64,000 nt of DNA. Origin: Takifugu bimaculatus. Lineage: Eukaryota > Chordata > Actinopteri > Tetraodontiformes > Tetraodontidae. Position 1 is the first letter of the stretch. Each line of letters begins with the position of its first letter. The DNA is taken from assembly GCA_004026145.2 (NCBI GenBank), contig CP034991.1:11388110-11452109 (forward strand), read 5' to 3'. Made by a program: the position numbers and the translations under genes. The notes beneath the pieces were generated by a model that was not told the DNA's origin, ran no database searches, and saw only the letters and a program-made list of their open reading frames with translations. Positions 9,494 to 23,900 of this stretch are shown here, one piece after another.

Positions 9494-12400
9494 GTTTGGA
9501 CACCGTTTGTGCTACGACAAACATCAACATTATATGTGAGAAGGATTCCAAAACGGTCAGCGGGGGGGGGGGGGGCAGCTCAACAGGACCGAGTGTGTGG
9601 GGGCGCCAGCGTCACTTAGACGGGGAAGTGATGCTGAGGTCCGTGCACGCGCTGCAGGGATGCAGCCAGCGTAACGCTAAACTCCCACAGGCCTGCAGGT
9701 GCTGTATTTATACCAATTATGGTCACTTTATAGTGACAAGCTTATTCCAATAAATGTTAAACGTGTTCCAAAACCGCATCAGGAGCATTTACATCATATT
9801 TTTTTAAAGGCCGTTTGCAAGAAATCTGTGTTTTAGCCGAAAGCTGCGGCCGTTCGGTGCCTCTGTATAAAAATATCTGCACGGGCAAGTACATTCACAG
9901 TATTCACATCCTGAGAGGCCGGAATTAAATGTGATGACTGAGGCATGTGATCACTTTTGAGGAGCAACACCTCATGATGGATATTTCGCCATCTGTGAGC
10001 ATTAAGATGCTGCAGTTGCAGTTCACCAGTCGGGGCAGGTAGAGAACATAAAAATCATCTTTCTGGCATTTTGGACTTTTTTTATTTTATTAGAAAAGCA
10101 ACCTGTTTCTTCAGCCTACACTAGTGCTGGTTACCAAGCACTGAATACATTGTGCAATGGTTGCCATGGTGATGAGGGCTATATACCTACAAGTGAAGAG
10201 AGCACCGAATGCAGTGGGCAGGCTGTCGTGATGAGGTGCTCGGCCTCAGGCTCAGGATGTTCGAGCATTCAAACGTGAGGGTGATGTGACAGGGAAAATG
10301 CCGTTGGCGATAACATGTAGTCCTGCATGGCAACAAGGCTGAGCACAGAGCCGCGCACCCTGAGAGCGTCTTTGGTGCTGCAGGAACTTTCCAGGGGGTC
10401 TGAGAGAGAGAGTGATAATGATGTCCGTCACCTCTGCACATCTGTCACCTCTGCCTATCAGATCCCCACATCTGTCAGAGTTTGATAAAATCCTCTTTTC
10501 TTCGTCTGTGAGACATTCTGACTGTCGAGGATCCATCTGGAGGATCCATCACTTCTTTCTACAGCCTTTCTGTGTAAATATCAGCATGTTAAGCGGCTGA
10601 ACCTGGATAAACGAGTGTGACACTTTTACGTCCTGCTCCACAGTACAACTATGAAGTCCTGGGTGAGGGTTGATATTTGTAGTTACTAAATCCACACAAT
10701 CGTCTCCAGATAAAAGGCAGAACATGATTTACAGAGTTGTAAATGACACAATAACAGATTTAATGTTTGATTTGTTTTCTGCTGGCCTGTTTTTTCTTCT
10801 TCTAATGGTACTGTTGTGTTATTGATGATTTTATGGTTGTTAACTTTGATGGGAAGGAGCAGGTTGCCCGATGTATTTACATTCACATCCACATCAATTA
10901 AACGTTCGGTGGAATTCCACAAAAGAATCTGTAGATTTGGAGAGAAAACAAATGTTTAGGATTCACTATCTAATGTAGGATCCATGGTTTATACCTCCTG
11001 GCTGATCGATAAAGACAAAAACAAAGCCTGTGATGGAGGTTTTCACATTTTAGTTTTTGGATGAGGCAGAGATATTCTCAGATTCAGAAGCAAACAGGTT
11101 TAATAAAGTGAAATGTTTATCATCACCTAAAAAGTGTGAGAGCGTAATGGAAAACTTTGGTCTGCATCCTCTGTGTGCATATCTGCGTACGGCCGTGGAT
11201 GCTTCCACTCTGTGTTCCCGTTGGTGCCTCTCAGCAGGCTATTTACGCCAGATTAATCCAGCATTTCATCTTGAAAAGCATCCGTCTCCCACGCCGTGTG
11301 GTAGGACTGCGGCGTTTATCGTTTTAATGCGGGAGGCTCGCAGTGCTGCGAGATAGATTTCACAGGGCCAATAAAAGCTGTAGACGTTTAAAAAAAGATA
11401 TAATTTAGCCTCAAGCATGTGCACAGAACAATCGTATGACGTATAAGCAGGAACAAGGTGCAAACTAACGTGATGACACAGCAGTATGATGTGAATATTT
11501 AGCTTTATTCCTCCTGGTTGTGTTTTAGACCCTCAGGGGAGCCGTTGCAGAAACAAAGTGTTCCCATTAAATGATGTTAGAGGAGGTTTGAATAATTCTT
11601 CTGGCCTTTTTTTTTTTTTTTTTAAGTACATCCAACATTAGCATCTGCTATTCTGAAAGAAAAAAAAGCCTGCGGAAATGCTCAGCAGGGCCTTGAATTT
11701 TCATTACATTTACTGCTGAATTCCCTCAGTTTTCATCTTCCTACACAGAGGAAGGGTTGAATCTGCAAAATGCTGCGTCTACTGTAAGTGCGGCTGAAAA
11801 AAGAAGTCATGGTCAGCTGATACTTTCAGCTAAAATGATTCATAGATGCACACAATGGTTTTTTTTTAACCCGTGAACATTTGCTTGTCCTCATCCATCC
11901 AATTAACCCTGGTTCCAGTTCAGATTCATTAGTTTCAGCATCATTCGTGCCATGTCTGAATTCATGTACCTACGCTTGTCCTGATACCTGTCAGCTGGAT
12001 GCAGACAGCTGCTGCTTCCTGTTAGCCGGATAGATGCACTGATGTGCCCCGAAAACCTATGAGGGAATTAATGCGACTGTGACTAATTAATATGTAACTG
12101 GCATTAAGTGAGTCTGGCTGTTTACCCAGGGTTAGGGTTAGTTAGGGTTTATTTTGTGGATACGCCGTATTGGAAACTGGAGGCTGATGCTGGGACCAGT
12201 AACAGGGCTGGTCCTGGGTTTTATGTTGACATGTTAGAACGTGCACGAGGATCAAGTAAAAGTGGGAAATTCCTCTCTGAATGGTTAAATCAGCAGCTCC
12301 TGTTTGACTCGACTTTGCTGGGGTGAAAACACGGCTACCAAAGATGCCTTAGCTTTTAACATTTACACAAACAACAAAGTAAACATTGTGTTACATTTTC

Positions 12401-15400
12401 CTAAATTTTAGCTGCACCATTGAAAGTGCAGCCTTAATTGTAGACGGAGTCAAGTTAAATGGATTAAGTGCTCCAAAGTAGCCATGATTTGAGGAGAGTG
12501 GCTCTTGTTTCAGGAAGGTCTTGACAGTTTCTACTCAATTATGCAGAAAGTGCTCGTGTTTTCGTCAGACTGGAAATCTTCTCGGCTATTTTTACTTCAT
12601 TTTACGATACTTGCTCTCAGGAGTACCATGCACAGCTGGAGGAGATGCGGGTGTCCATCAGGCAGCTGGAGGAGGACCTGTCTGCTGCTCGCCGCCGTAG
12701 CGACCTGTACGAGGCTGAGCTGAAGGAGTCTCGACAGACTGGCGAGGAGCTGAAGAGGAAGGCTGCAGATTACCAGCACAGGATACAGAAGGTCAAAGTG
12801 AAACTGTGCAGTTCAAAAAACTTTGCTTAGATACCAGATTCTGAAATCTGACATCAGCGCATTTCTCCTCTCAGGCCAAAGAACAAGGAAAATCAGAAGC
12901 AGAAGACATGATGTCCAAGTTCGAGCAGGTATAGTTTGTAAAATAAAGTCAGAATGGATGGTGGAATGTCGGGTATAAAGTCTCTTCTTGTGCTTCTTTT
13001 CCAGACTAATGCTGAGCAGCAGACAAAGATCCAGGATCTCCAAGAAAAGCTTAGCAAGGTAGACCGGATTTGTGACTGAGGGATGTTACCACATGCTAGA
13101 CCTTCAGACGAATCTCTCTCCTCTCACAAAAATGCTGTCTGTAAAGACTAGCGTTGCTGCGTAATTATCAGCAATTAAACAGCTCATTAGTGAAGATGGT
13201 TTCATCGTGATCGTTGGAGATCCCACGACGGGCTGATATTGATCTTCCTTTCCTGGCTCGCGCTGTAGACTGTCTGCTCGCTGATAACATTTGCATTTTG
13301 TAACAAACACCAGAGTCTGATTAGCTATAAATAAGACCTGATCAAACCTGTCTTGTTTTTCCGTCCTGCCTCAGTCACTAAAGGGAAGCGCAGAGGCGAC
13401 AGACCTCCTTCAGAGTATGAAGGTGGCTAAAGAGCGTCTGGAGCGAGATCTGGAGCGGCTACAGAACAAGGAGGACTCCAGCGACAGTCTGCGCAGGCGC
13501 CTCCGGGAGACTGAGGTAGCAGCCCTAGCCCGAGTGCAGCATATATAATGCAAGTTCTGGCCCAGTTTCCCGTCATCGGTCCGGGTTTTATGTAGTCTGT
13601 GTTGCTGTGACATGTCAAACCTCTTTGCATAAGACGTGGCTCATGTGGCTCGTCTCTGCTGAGCTCAGAGGACCCATATGCTCCCTTGTAGACAGATTTT
13701 TACACCTTCCAGGGAACATTTGAGCTGTGATGTCATAACATGTCCCATTGCCTGAATACTGGCACGTCTGTTCAGAATTTCAAAACCGAAGACACTTGTG
13801 TGATTTTTATGCACATAAACACCTGGTGATGTGCACACCCAAGCATATAGACAGGTAAACAGGATACTTATATAACCTGCCTGGTATGTTTCCAAACACG
13901 TGCAGGAGATAATCTGGCTGGCTCCTCCAGCAGATGATTCTATTCTGTGCACCACATCCAAGAGAACGAGGTGGTCTGATTGATGGGCTGCCCGTCTTCT
14001 GAGCACTTCACACAAAACATCTCGAGATTTGAAAATATTGACTGCAAATAGTGGAAGCAGTGATGAGACTCGCTCGGCTCACAAGCTTTGGAAAACAGCG
14101 AATCTGAATAAACTGTAAAATGGGCTCTCAGGAACCATTACGAAGAACCAGAATTAATGAGAGCTAAACACTGCAGAAGTGGATCACTAACACTTTAAGT
14201 GGAAGGAGATGTGTGCCGTCAGCTCTCTCTTGGAGTGTAAATATTTCATTAGCATTTATTCTTTATGGACAGTGATGTCCATAAATCAACATTAGTGATC
14301 TTTTGGATTGAGGCTAAATTTCACAGAATAAAAGAGCGTCTCGATAATTCTGTGAGTGTGTCTCTGACGTACAGGATGGCAGGAAGACTCTGGAGAACCA
14401 GGTGAAAAGGTTGGAGATTGTAGAGCGCCGGGAGATTAAACTGAAGGACGAGATCCAGAGCAAGACCCAGCAGATCCAGCAGATGGCCGATAAGATCCTG
14501 GTAAGACCCCTGTCACAAGTGTCGGGGCTCTGAAATACTCAGAGGAGGTGTGAGATAAACACATCGCATTGTCATCACTGCAGAGGCTGTGCCATTTTAT
14601 ATAATAAATCACAGTTATGGTTTAATAGCTTCGCAGATGATCTATCAGCTGGCACAAACTGTGCTACACCCACACGCACTTTTCTTTACCTGGGAGACGT
14701 GGGCACGTACGACAACAGGAGGGTAACAATGAGCTCCGCGCGTTATGATTCATATCGTCCAAACATGTTGATCACATCATGCGTCCTGCAGAGGTCCACT
14801 CAGCCACAGCAGGTCAAAATGTCTGTGTGGGCAGCTAACGGGTCACAGCCATTACTGTGTGTAGTTTAGCAAAGGTAGTTTTTTTGCATTTGTGCAAACT
14901 CCCTTTCTTATTCAGCGTCAGCGGAGCTTCGTGGAGAGACAAACACCCTTCACCTGCATTTAAAATCTTTGGTTCCAGGGGGACTTTGGGTCATAGAAGA
15001 AAAACACCAGCGCTGATTGTAGCAGATTTGAATGAATGGATTTCAATGTAATTGAACTGTCCAAAGACTGCTTAATTAATTAATTTTTTAAATCAAAAAC
15101 TCACAGGCATCTATTTTTATCCAGGGGCTGGAAGAAAATCTGCGAGAGACCCAAGCTACGGCGCAGCGCTTGGAGACTCACCTGAAGCAGAAGGAGAAGC
15201 TCTACGAAGACAAGATAAAGGTTACATTTAAGAACTCCTTACTGCTGTTTGATAAAAACAAACGTCCAACATTTTCATTTGCTTCAGGGTCACTGCAGCT
15301 ATTGAACCATCAACTGTCTGGCTGTTTAAACTAGGACCTGTCTTATCAAGGACCTACGTCGCTGTAGCAGGATACGTGGCGGACGTGTGTCTGACCTATC

Positions 15401-18400
15401 CTGCATCCTGTTTCTGATGTCCCAGTTTTGGTTGCTTTGGTCTGAGCAGGTGCTGGAGGCCCAGATGAAGGCGGATATGGCCGATAAAGAGATGCTGGAG
15501 TCCAGTCAGAGCAAATATGAGGAGGAGGTGCGGGAGAAGTGCAGCATCATCAGCGAGCAGAAGGCGGTGAGGACTGAGCAGATTGGTGACAGCACTATTT
15601 ATGGAATCTTTTAAAGTGTATCACACTGACATAGATTGTGTTTGGACCAGTCTGGGCTTTATTATTGTGTGAGTAAGAGATGCAGTTTGGAGACGGAAAA
15701 GCTATGATCAAGGTGTAATCTTGCCTCTAATTTCTGGCCAGACCATAAATGCTATGGACTCAAAGATGAACAGTCTAGAACAGAGAATTTCTGAGCTGTC
15801 AGAGGCCAACAAGCTTGCAGCCAACAGCAGCATCTACACCCAGAAGAACATGTGAGTGCATCCAACATCACGACTTTGTAACATGATGAAGGTTCAGAAC
15901 GAGGTTTTTTTGTTGCCGTTATCCTGTAGAGGTATACAGTCCCAGAATAGCGCATACTTGATTAAATAAGTGGGTTCTTGGCAGGAAAGCCCAAGAGGAG
16001 ATGATCTCCGAGCTTCGCCAGCAGAAGTTCTACTTGGAGTCGCAGGCTGGCAAACTGGAGGCCCAGAACGCCAAACTGGAGGAGCATCTGGAGAAAATGA
16101 GTCAGCAGGAACAGAGCAATAAGAGCCGAGTGCTGGAGCTGGAAACGAGGCTCCGAGAGGTGAGGAGACTTTCTCCTTGACTTGCTCTTCTCCTTTGTAC
16201 GGTAACAAGACCACACGCTTAATCTCAGTTTGAGCCAAAAAGGGGTTCTCGAAACCAATTTCCTCCGACTGGCGGCAGGTGCAAGTGTCTTCAAGTCACT
16301 TCGCCTTCCTGTCTCCAATCCCAGATTGGCCTGGAGCACGAGGAGCAGAAGCTGGAGATCAAGCGTCAGGTCACGGAGGTGACGCTGTCGCTCCAGGAGC
16401 GCGAGTCCCAGATCAGCAACCTGCAGGCAGCTCGCCACGCTCTGGAGAGCCAGCTGCAGCGGGCCAAGACCGAGCTGGAGGAAACCACAGCAGAGGCTGA
16501 GGAGGAGATCACCGTGCTCCGAGTGAGGCAGAGAGAAGCCGCGCTTGTGTGTTACCTAATCCGGGCGCTAAAATCCCTCCCTTTGCGTCTCCGCAACAGG
16601 CACACAGAGATGAGATCCAGCGCAAGTACGATGCCCTGAGAGACAGCTGCGCGGTGAGCTTCGTGCCATCTCCTCTCTCTTCCAGAAATAAACAGCCGTT
16701 GTGGGGTTTAACAGCTGCTGACTCATCCCAAATCATCACACTGTACCCATACATTTAGTCCACGTGCACCAGAGTGTGCACAGGCGCTCCACAGTCCACA
16801 GCAAAGGGTGGGTTTGGCAGATGTCTGGGAGGACCTGTACCATTTAAAGGATGTTTTGCACCGTTAGGTCTAAAGGAATCTCCCCAGTGTGAAGGGATTC
16901 GCTCAGCCTGACAACTGGAAGGGCAGGAGGAGACAACGATAACCCAGAGTGACAGTTAAATGAGAATACAGCAAATCCCTTAGGGAAGGAAAAAAGACCC
17001 CCCTTAACACCGGAGTCCTCATCAGTTAGCTGCTCCAGTGCCATGAAAAATATAATAAAGCTCATTCGTTATTGTTCTCTTTGAAAAAGAATTCACCTGT
17101 GCGTGGCTACATAAGCCCCGTCCTGACAAATGAGCAGTGATTATTCTGATGCTTTGATTTGGTCACTATTGCACTCTGCATCTCAGCACATCTCCAAATT
17201 CACATCGTTTCGATCAACACAGAGACCAGCATGGCCTACTTTTAAAGATCCTCCCACTTGCAAACTGTTCTGAGATGTCCATGAATTCAGCTGCCAGTCT
17301 TCAGGCAAAGAGCCAAATTTAGGGACACACACAGCCTGTAATACTGGAACCAAAGAGGACCCTTTTCCATTAAGAACACAGTCGGAATTTTGAAAAACAG
17401 AATTTTTCTGCATGGACGTCAGCAGGGCCGGATTAACAGTACTGGATCATCCACACACTTTTTTTTTTTTTCCCAAATATCTAAACAGTCAGAAACAGGC
17501 TTGAGTAAGTTGGTTTTATTTAGCCATCTGCTATAGTTTGAGTCGACCCTTTACTGGTGCGTGTATCCAAAATAACCCCCCCAAAACTGGTGGGCTGTAT
17601 TCTTTGCTTTAATTTTAGAAGTTGTTGGACTTTAGTGAGCCTTCTGCTCGCAGTATGGCCGCAGCCCTCTCAAATAACATTTAACAAATTGCATTTAGCA
17701 GCGTTGAGGACGTGAAGCCCCGGATGCTGTTTAGGTCTGCAAGTTTCCTCATAGATGGAGATGATAACCAGCAGAGTGAACACAGAGATCAGCACAGTTT
17801 GCTGTCCTGGATGCTGACCCGCTGCTGTCGGCTTCTTGGCTCAGGTGCACCAGAAACATCCAGAACCGACGGCTTTTCCCGTATTTATTTAGAGCTTTGT
17901 GTCTCAATGAAATCCTGTGCTGAGTAAGTCAAGACCAGAGTGTCCATACCCACAGGGTTTATAGCTGACAATATTTCTCTAGATCAATAATCTGGCTGTC
18001 TGCATCAAATAAAGAAATCCGTTTAGACTGTTTACAATTTTCAGAGACAGGTGAGGAATTAAAAATTCCTTTTTAGACCTCTTTGTAGTCAGAATGTCAA
18101 GGAAAGGTGAGCCTTTTGAGAGTGTCGCACTCCCCGCACGTCCTTGTGGCGATTCTCCCGTGACCTCTCGATCTCTTGCAGGTGATCACTGACCTGGAGG
18201 AGCAGCTGACCACGCTGACTCAGGAGAACGCCGAACTGAACCGTCAGAACTTCTACCTGTCAAAGCAGCTGGACGAGGCTTCGGATGAAAGAGAGGACCG
18301 GCTGCAGCTGGGCCAGGACGTGGACAGGCTGCGGCGGGAGGTCGCCGACCGGGAAATGCACCTAAACAACCAGAAGCAGGTACATGAGAGCCCATGGGCA

Positions 18401-20940
18401 CATTTATCTGTTTTTAGACCCTCTTTGATGTGTCTGGTGCCAAAACATGAATCTGTTGTGACATTAGTCGCCGCCAGTCGGTTTCATGTGAGTCTATGAT
18501 ACTCCAGAGTCATATCGCAGCAGCTCCCTCTTTAAAATGACTCAGAATTCATCTGTGAAAGTCTCTCTGCCCTAAATTTACTCTACGCCGCCATGAGCTA
18601 GTAGTTCTTCAAAACTGCTTTCACAAAGGAGGCGCTGATATTCAAATTAAACTTCAGGAGTGAAGCAATTAGGTAATCATTTGTCTGTTGGCTGTAGTCG
18701 GTCTCTGCCGGCCTCCCACTCAAAGCCAGGCAGACAGCTAGTCGAAATCTCCTCGATACCTTTGACAGGTGACCTCGACATCTCTCCCAGTGTTAAGTGT
18801 ACAACAGGCAGCAGGAACCTTGGGAATATTGTGCTGTGCGCCACGTTCTGAATGCATTGAGAGTGTGCACGGAGGCTGCGCGCTGTGCACGGCCCCTGTG
18901 GGAGGATACGTGTGTGGGTGTCTAGCAGCGCTCTCAGTCCTGGTGGTTGTGTAACCGGCGATGGAAGTCATAGACGAGGGATGGGTGGCGTGTGGGAGGG
19001 ATGTGTCATCCCGATCACTCCCAGGTCGTGTCAGCTGTGGAAGCGTTGGACTTCAGAGGGCTGTGGTGGTGCAGCAGCTACAGTGCAGGCTAAATTTGTC
19101 TCTGGGAGCTTTGTCTAAGGACATGAGGCGCAGTCTTTGTGTGGGCACCATGAATAACACAGGGGAAAAACAAGGTTTTTCGGTCCAAATGCAAAAGTAA
19201 ACAGCACCACGGAAGTACTGATGCCGATAGGAAGAGGAGATTTGACGCCTTTCGCCTCTAAACTGTGAGCAAGCGATGTGCAAAGATGACTGAATGTACA
19301 GCTAATAGCTTGGCTCAAATACTAATGAGAGTCTGAAAGCTCAGCACCGTCGGTTTTCATTCTAAACCCCCGTGTTTGTTGCACCCTCAAAGTTTAATCA
19401 CGTTCGGTTGGTTTTGCTTGAAATACCTGAGGAGAACCACAGGGTGCAGAAGTGTTTTCTGTTTGAACGCCACCCAGAGCAGAGCAGCTGCGTCGTTTTT
19501 GGACATGTTTTTGCTCTCAAGGCATCAAAGATGAAGCTTGTTGGGTGGTGGCGTAAGCTCCAGGTGGATGACATAAGAAGAAACTCCTCCAGCATCACTG
19601 CTGCTGTTCACTCTTCCTGGCTTTTCTTGCACATTTGATGTTTCTCATCCGATACTAGAACCTTGAGACACTGAAGACCACATGCACCATGTTGGAGGAG
19701 CAAGTTCTGGAGTTGGAGACGCTGAACGATGAGCTGCTGGAGAAGGAGAGGCAGTGGGAGGCCTGGAGGGTGACGCTGGAGGATGAGAAGAGCCAGGCTG
19801 AGAGGAGGACCAGGGAGGTCCAGAGGCTGCTGGACACAGAGAAACAAAGCAGGTTAATCCCTCAGCTTCGGTTCATAAGAGATCCATCACTGTTTTTGTA
19901 GCTATTTTGAATATGGACAGTTGTGATCCATACATACTGAGAGGAAGTAGAGATGCTCTTGTTGCTTCTTCATCACCTTTTGAGATAATTATGACTTTCT
20001 TTTCCTTCCAGAACAACTTATTTTTGGTGCAAATGTTGCTTTCGCGATGGATGTGTCTCATTGCTGCCCACACACACCAGGTTTAGGCATATTCTGCAGA
20101 GATTGTCCAAGGGTATTCTGGGAAATCTGAAATTATTTTCTGAGTCGGTGTAGGCAGGTGCTGGAATCTGGGTAAACTGTTGGGGTTTTTAAACTGTTTC
20201 ATAAAGCTGCGTTTTGTAATCTAATGTCTTTTTTTCTGCAAGTGGTGGGAAATAAATAGCGTCCACTGGTTTCTGTTCTTCAGACTTCGGGCGGAGCAGC
20301 GCAGTTCTGAGTCACGTCAGGCTGTGGAACAGGCCGTTAAAGAGCACAAGACTGAGATCCTGGCCCTGCAGCAGGCCCTCAAGGACCAGAAGCTTAAAGC
20401 TGAGAGCCTCGCCGACACCGTGAGCGTTTCTACAGTCGTTATTTTACTTCTCGCGGTGAGCAGATGTTACAGCAGCACCTTCCTGCATTCTGCTATTAGC
20501 TGAACGATCTGGAGAAGAAGCACGCCATGCTGGAGATGAACGCTCGCAGTCTGCAGCAAAAGCTTGAGAGCGAGAGGGACCTGAAGCAGAGGCTGCTGGA
20601 AGAGGTACGCTCGGGCCTTCTCACATAGGTTTCTGTCCCGAGACTGCAGCGCGTAATCGCACATCAACCGAAGAGTCGCGGCGGCGAAAGCTGCCGGGAG
20701 GTTTGGCTGCCGCAAAGCCATCGATTGTAGCGAAACGGGAGGCGTCGAGGTCGGAGATGCTGACGTAACGGCTGCCGTTGCCTCCACAGCAAGAGAAGCT
20801 GCAGCAGCAGATGGATGCCCAGAAGACGCACATCTTCCGTCTGACCCAGGGGCTGCAGGACGCTCTGGATCAGACTGACCTGCTGAAGACGGAAAGAACG
20901 GACCTGGAATATCAGCTGGAGAACATCCAGGTGCTGCTAG

Positions 20941-20979
<39 letters not shown>

Positions 20980-23900
20980 CACATACCTGCTAATGAGCAT
21001 CCACAGATAAAAACACTCAGATGAGGGGGAATCACAGTCACTTCATGTACATGTGCTGGACTGGGATGAAAACTGCTACTGGCAGCCTGTTTCTGCATCT
21101 CTGTTCCGTCAGTCTGTTTTTAATAGACACAGAAACACCCCCCACCTCCTCCCCATTTGTGTCCCTGTCAGTTTTTCTGTGTGAAATGAAGTACTTGAGG
21201 AGAAATTCATGGCAGTAGTGATGTTCACTTAGCTCCACCTGCAGGCTGTGTACTCCCATGAGAAGGTGAAAATGGAGGGGACCATCACCCAGCAGACCAA
21301 GCTCATAGACTTCCTACAGTCCCAGGCTCACGGTGGCTCCAAAAAGAAAAAGGTGACATCACCCACAACCGAAAAATGTGTTTAAAATAACAAGTTTGAT
21401 CTTTCTTATCTGTGAGCTTTAAGGCCGCACAAATGAAATGATCACTGACTGTGATCTCTCGGTGTCTCAGGGTCTGTTTGGGCGACGTCGGGAGGATCTG
21501 CTGGCCGCCATGGCTGCACAGGCCCAGGGTCAGGGTCAGGGTCAGGGTCAGGGTCAGAGCCCAGGTCAGGTGTCCCCAGTTCCGCCCATCCAGCCTGTGC
21601 CCCTGCAGTACAGCGACATGAAGGCGGCTCTGGACAAAGAACGCGCTCGCTGCTCGGAGCTGGAGGACGCGCTGCAGAAGATGAGAGCGGAGCTGCGATC
21701 TCTGAGAGAGGAAGGCGAGACTGCTCTGCTTCTCTCCTTTCAACAAGATTTCTCATCATCAATAAGATGGTTCGTTAATCAGAAATTCCTCCGACCACAG
21801 CGCTGCAGTATAAGGACGCCAGTAACCCGACTAACTCGGCCACAGCACGCCAGCAGATGATCATGTCATCCATCAAGTCTCCTGAGCACCAGCAGGGCCC
21901 GACCAGCCTGGCCCCCTCCAACTCTGGCCGCCGGAAAGAGGCCGCAACACCCGAAGGTGAGTGAAGGTCCTCTGCTGAGGTTTTCCTCTCTGACTCGACA
22001 CTGGTGTAGGTTTTTATCTGCTTCAACAAACTGGCCACACATGTAAATATCACTCCCTGTGTGAAGCTCTTACTATCCTTTTTCTTTCACACACCTTTCA
22101 GAGAGGAGGAGGGTCACTTTCGAAAGTAAGTTTATCCAAACTCGTGGTTTCTGCAGTTTGGTCTCTTTCCTCTCGTCACGCGTCACTTCATCCATATTCT
22201 CGAAAGGCCAGATTTTAGAAGCTGTGCACGTTTTTGTATCACAGGAGTGATAGTGCGAGGAGCCTCCGCCTCGTCTGTGCACAGCTTTAGAAATCTGCAG
22301 CATTTTATCTAAGTTGCTGAAGCTTACCTTATCTGATTTGCAGAACTTTTGACCACACCTGACCTGCGCATCATACATGGACACAGATGTTACGCGTGAC
22401 AAACGCTGCGTTGCCAAGAAACGCTGTTCCAACAAACCTTAAAGGCATCATCAGTTCAAGGCACCAGTTTCGCTCCATTAATGTTCAGAACAAAGGCTGG
22501 AACACTTAAAGAGCAAATAAATCTTCCAAAACTGTTAATCATCAGTCTAATAAGTGAGCTGACAAGAGGTCAACATGAAATTACCCAGTTTCCCTACTAA
22601 TGAGCATATATATCAATCTGAGGATGCGTAGTTCTCAAAGAAAGGTGGACACACACTGCGGCGGTGGTGCTGACTGGATAATGCCTTTAGAATGCAACAG
22701 CGTGGGCACAAGCAAAGGGATCGATTCAATCAATGCTCTTTTCAGGCCTCTTTTGTTTTTCCAGACTTTAGCTCCTCATGCATTTTGCTAAACATCCTTA
22801 ACTTTTGGAAGCCATGTTCTGCGACAGGTTTGGCATGGTGCTGCTGAGGTCTGACGCAGCTGTTCTGACTGTCTTCTCTGACCGCCTTCAGAGTACAGCC
22901 GTCGCTTGAAGGACAGTCAGAGAGACAGGGAACGAGACAGGGGGGTGCACCAGAACACCGCTCACCGCTTCACGGTGGGGCTCAACATGAGAGCTGCAAA
23001 GTGCACCGTGTGCCTGGATACCGTGCACTTTGGTCGCCAAGCCGCCACCTGTCTGGGTGAGTTCATGTTATTGTTAATGTGTGTGAAGAAGAATTGTTCA
23101 TGCTGGAGCAATGTTTTTCCCCTCTTCAGAATGTCACGCTCTGTGTCACCCAAAATGCTCCCCCTGCCTTCCGTCCACGTGCGGGATGTCCAGCGACTGC
23201 TCTCTGCATCTGTCCGAGGGTGTGTGTCGGGACAAAATCAGCTCGCCGGGGCAGCAGCTCAAAGAGGCCAGCGGTCACATGCACCTGGAAGGGTGGATGA
23301 AGCAGCCCAGGTTAGAGGGAAAACACATTCATTCACAAAGAAACTTCTTTTATATCTTGTTAATAGGCAATTTCCTGCATTGTAATTTGTTATACTCTAA
23401 CACTTTGGCACTCGATTTAGTTTAAACTAACACATTTATGTACTTTATGGTAAAGTGGGTGCTTTTTGTTTGCAGAAATGGGAAACGAGGTCAGGGATGG
23501 GAGCGCAAGTATGTCATCCTAGACGGGACAAAAGTGTCCATCTACGACATTGAACCCAGAGAAGGTGTGTCATGTTACGCTTGTGTGTTTCTTTACAATG
23601 TAACGGATCAATATAATTGCTGATCTGGAGGGGTGGGATCTCGCCAAGCTGTATTAGGATGATAGATTCACAGTCATCAGCTATAGTGCCGTGGATCCGC
23701 CAGTAGGGGGCGGTATTCCTGGATTTGTGGAGTTGCTCTTACAGACACATTAAAGAATACAAACTGGGATGTTGAGGCTCAGGGAAACCAGAGGTGTCTT
23801 TGCAGCATCTATTCACGTTTTTCAGACTCTGTGAAACCGCTGGAGGAGTTTGAGCTGTGTTTGTCGGACGGTGAGGTGATTGTTCACGGAGCAGTCGGAG

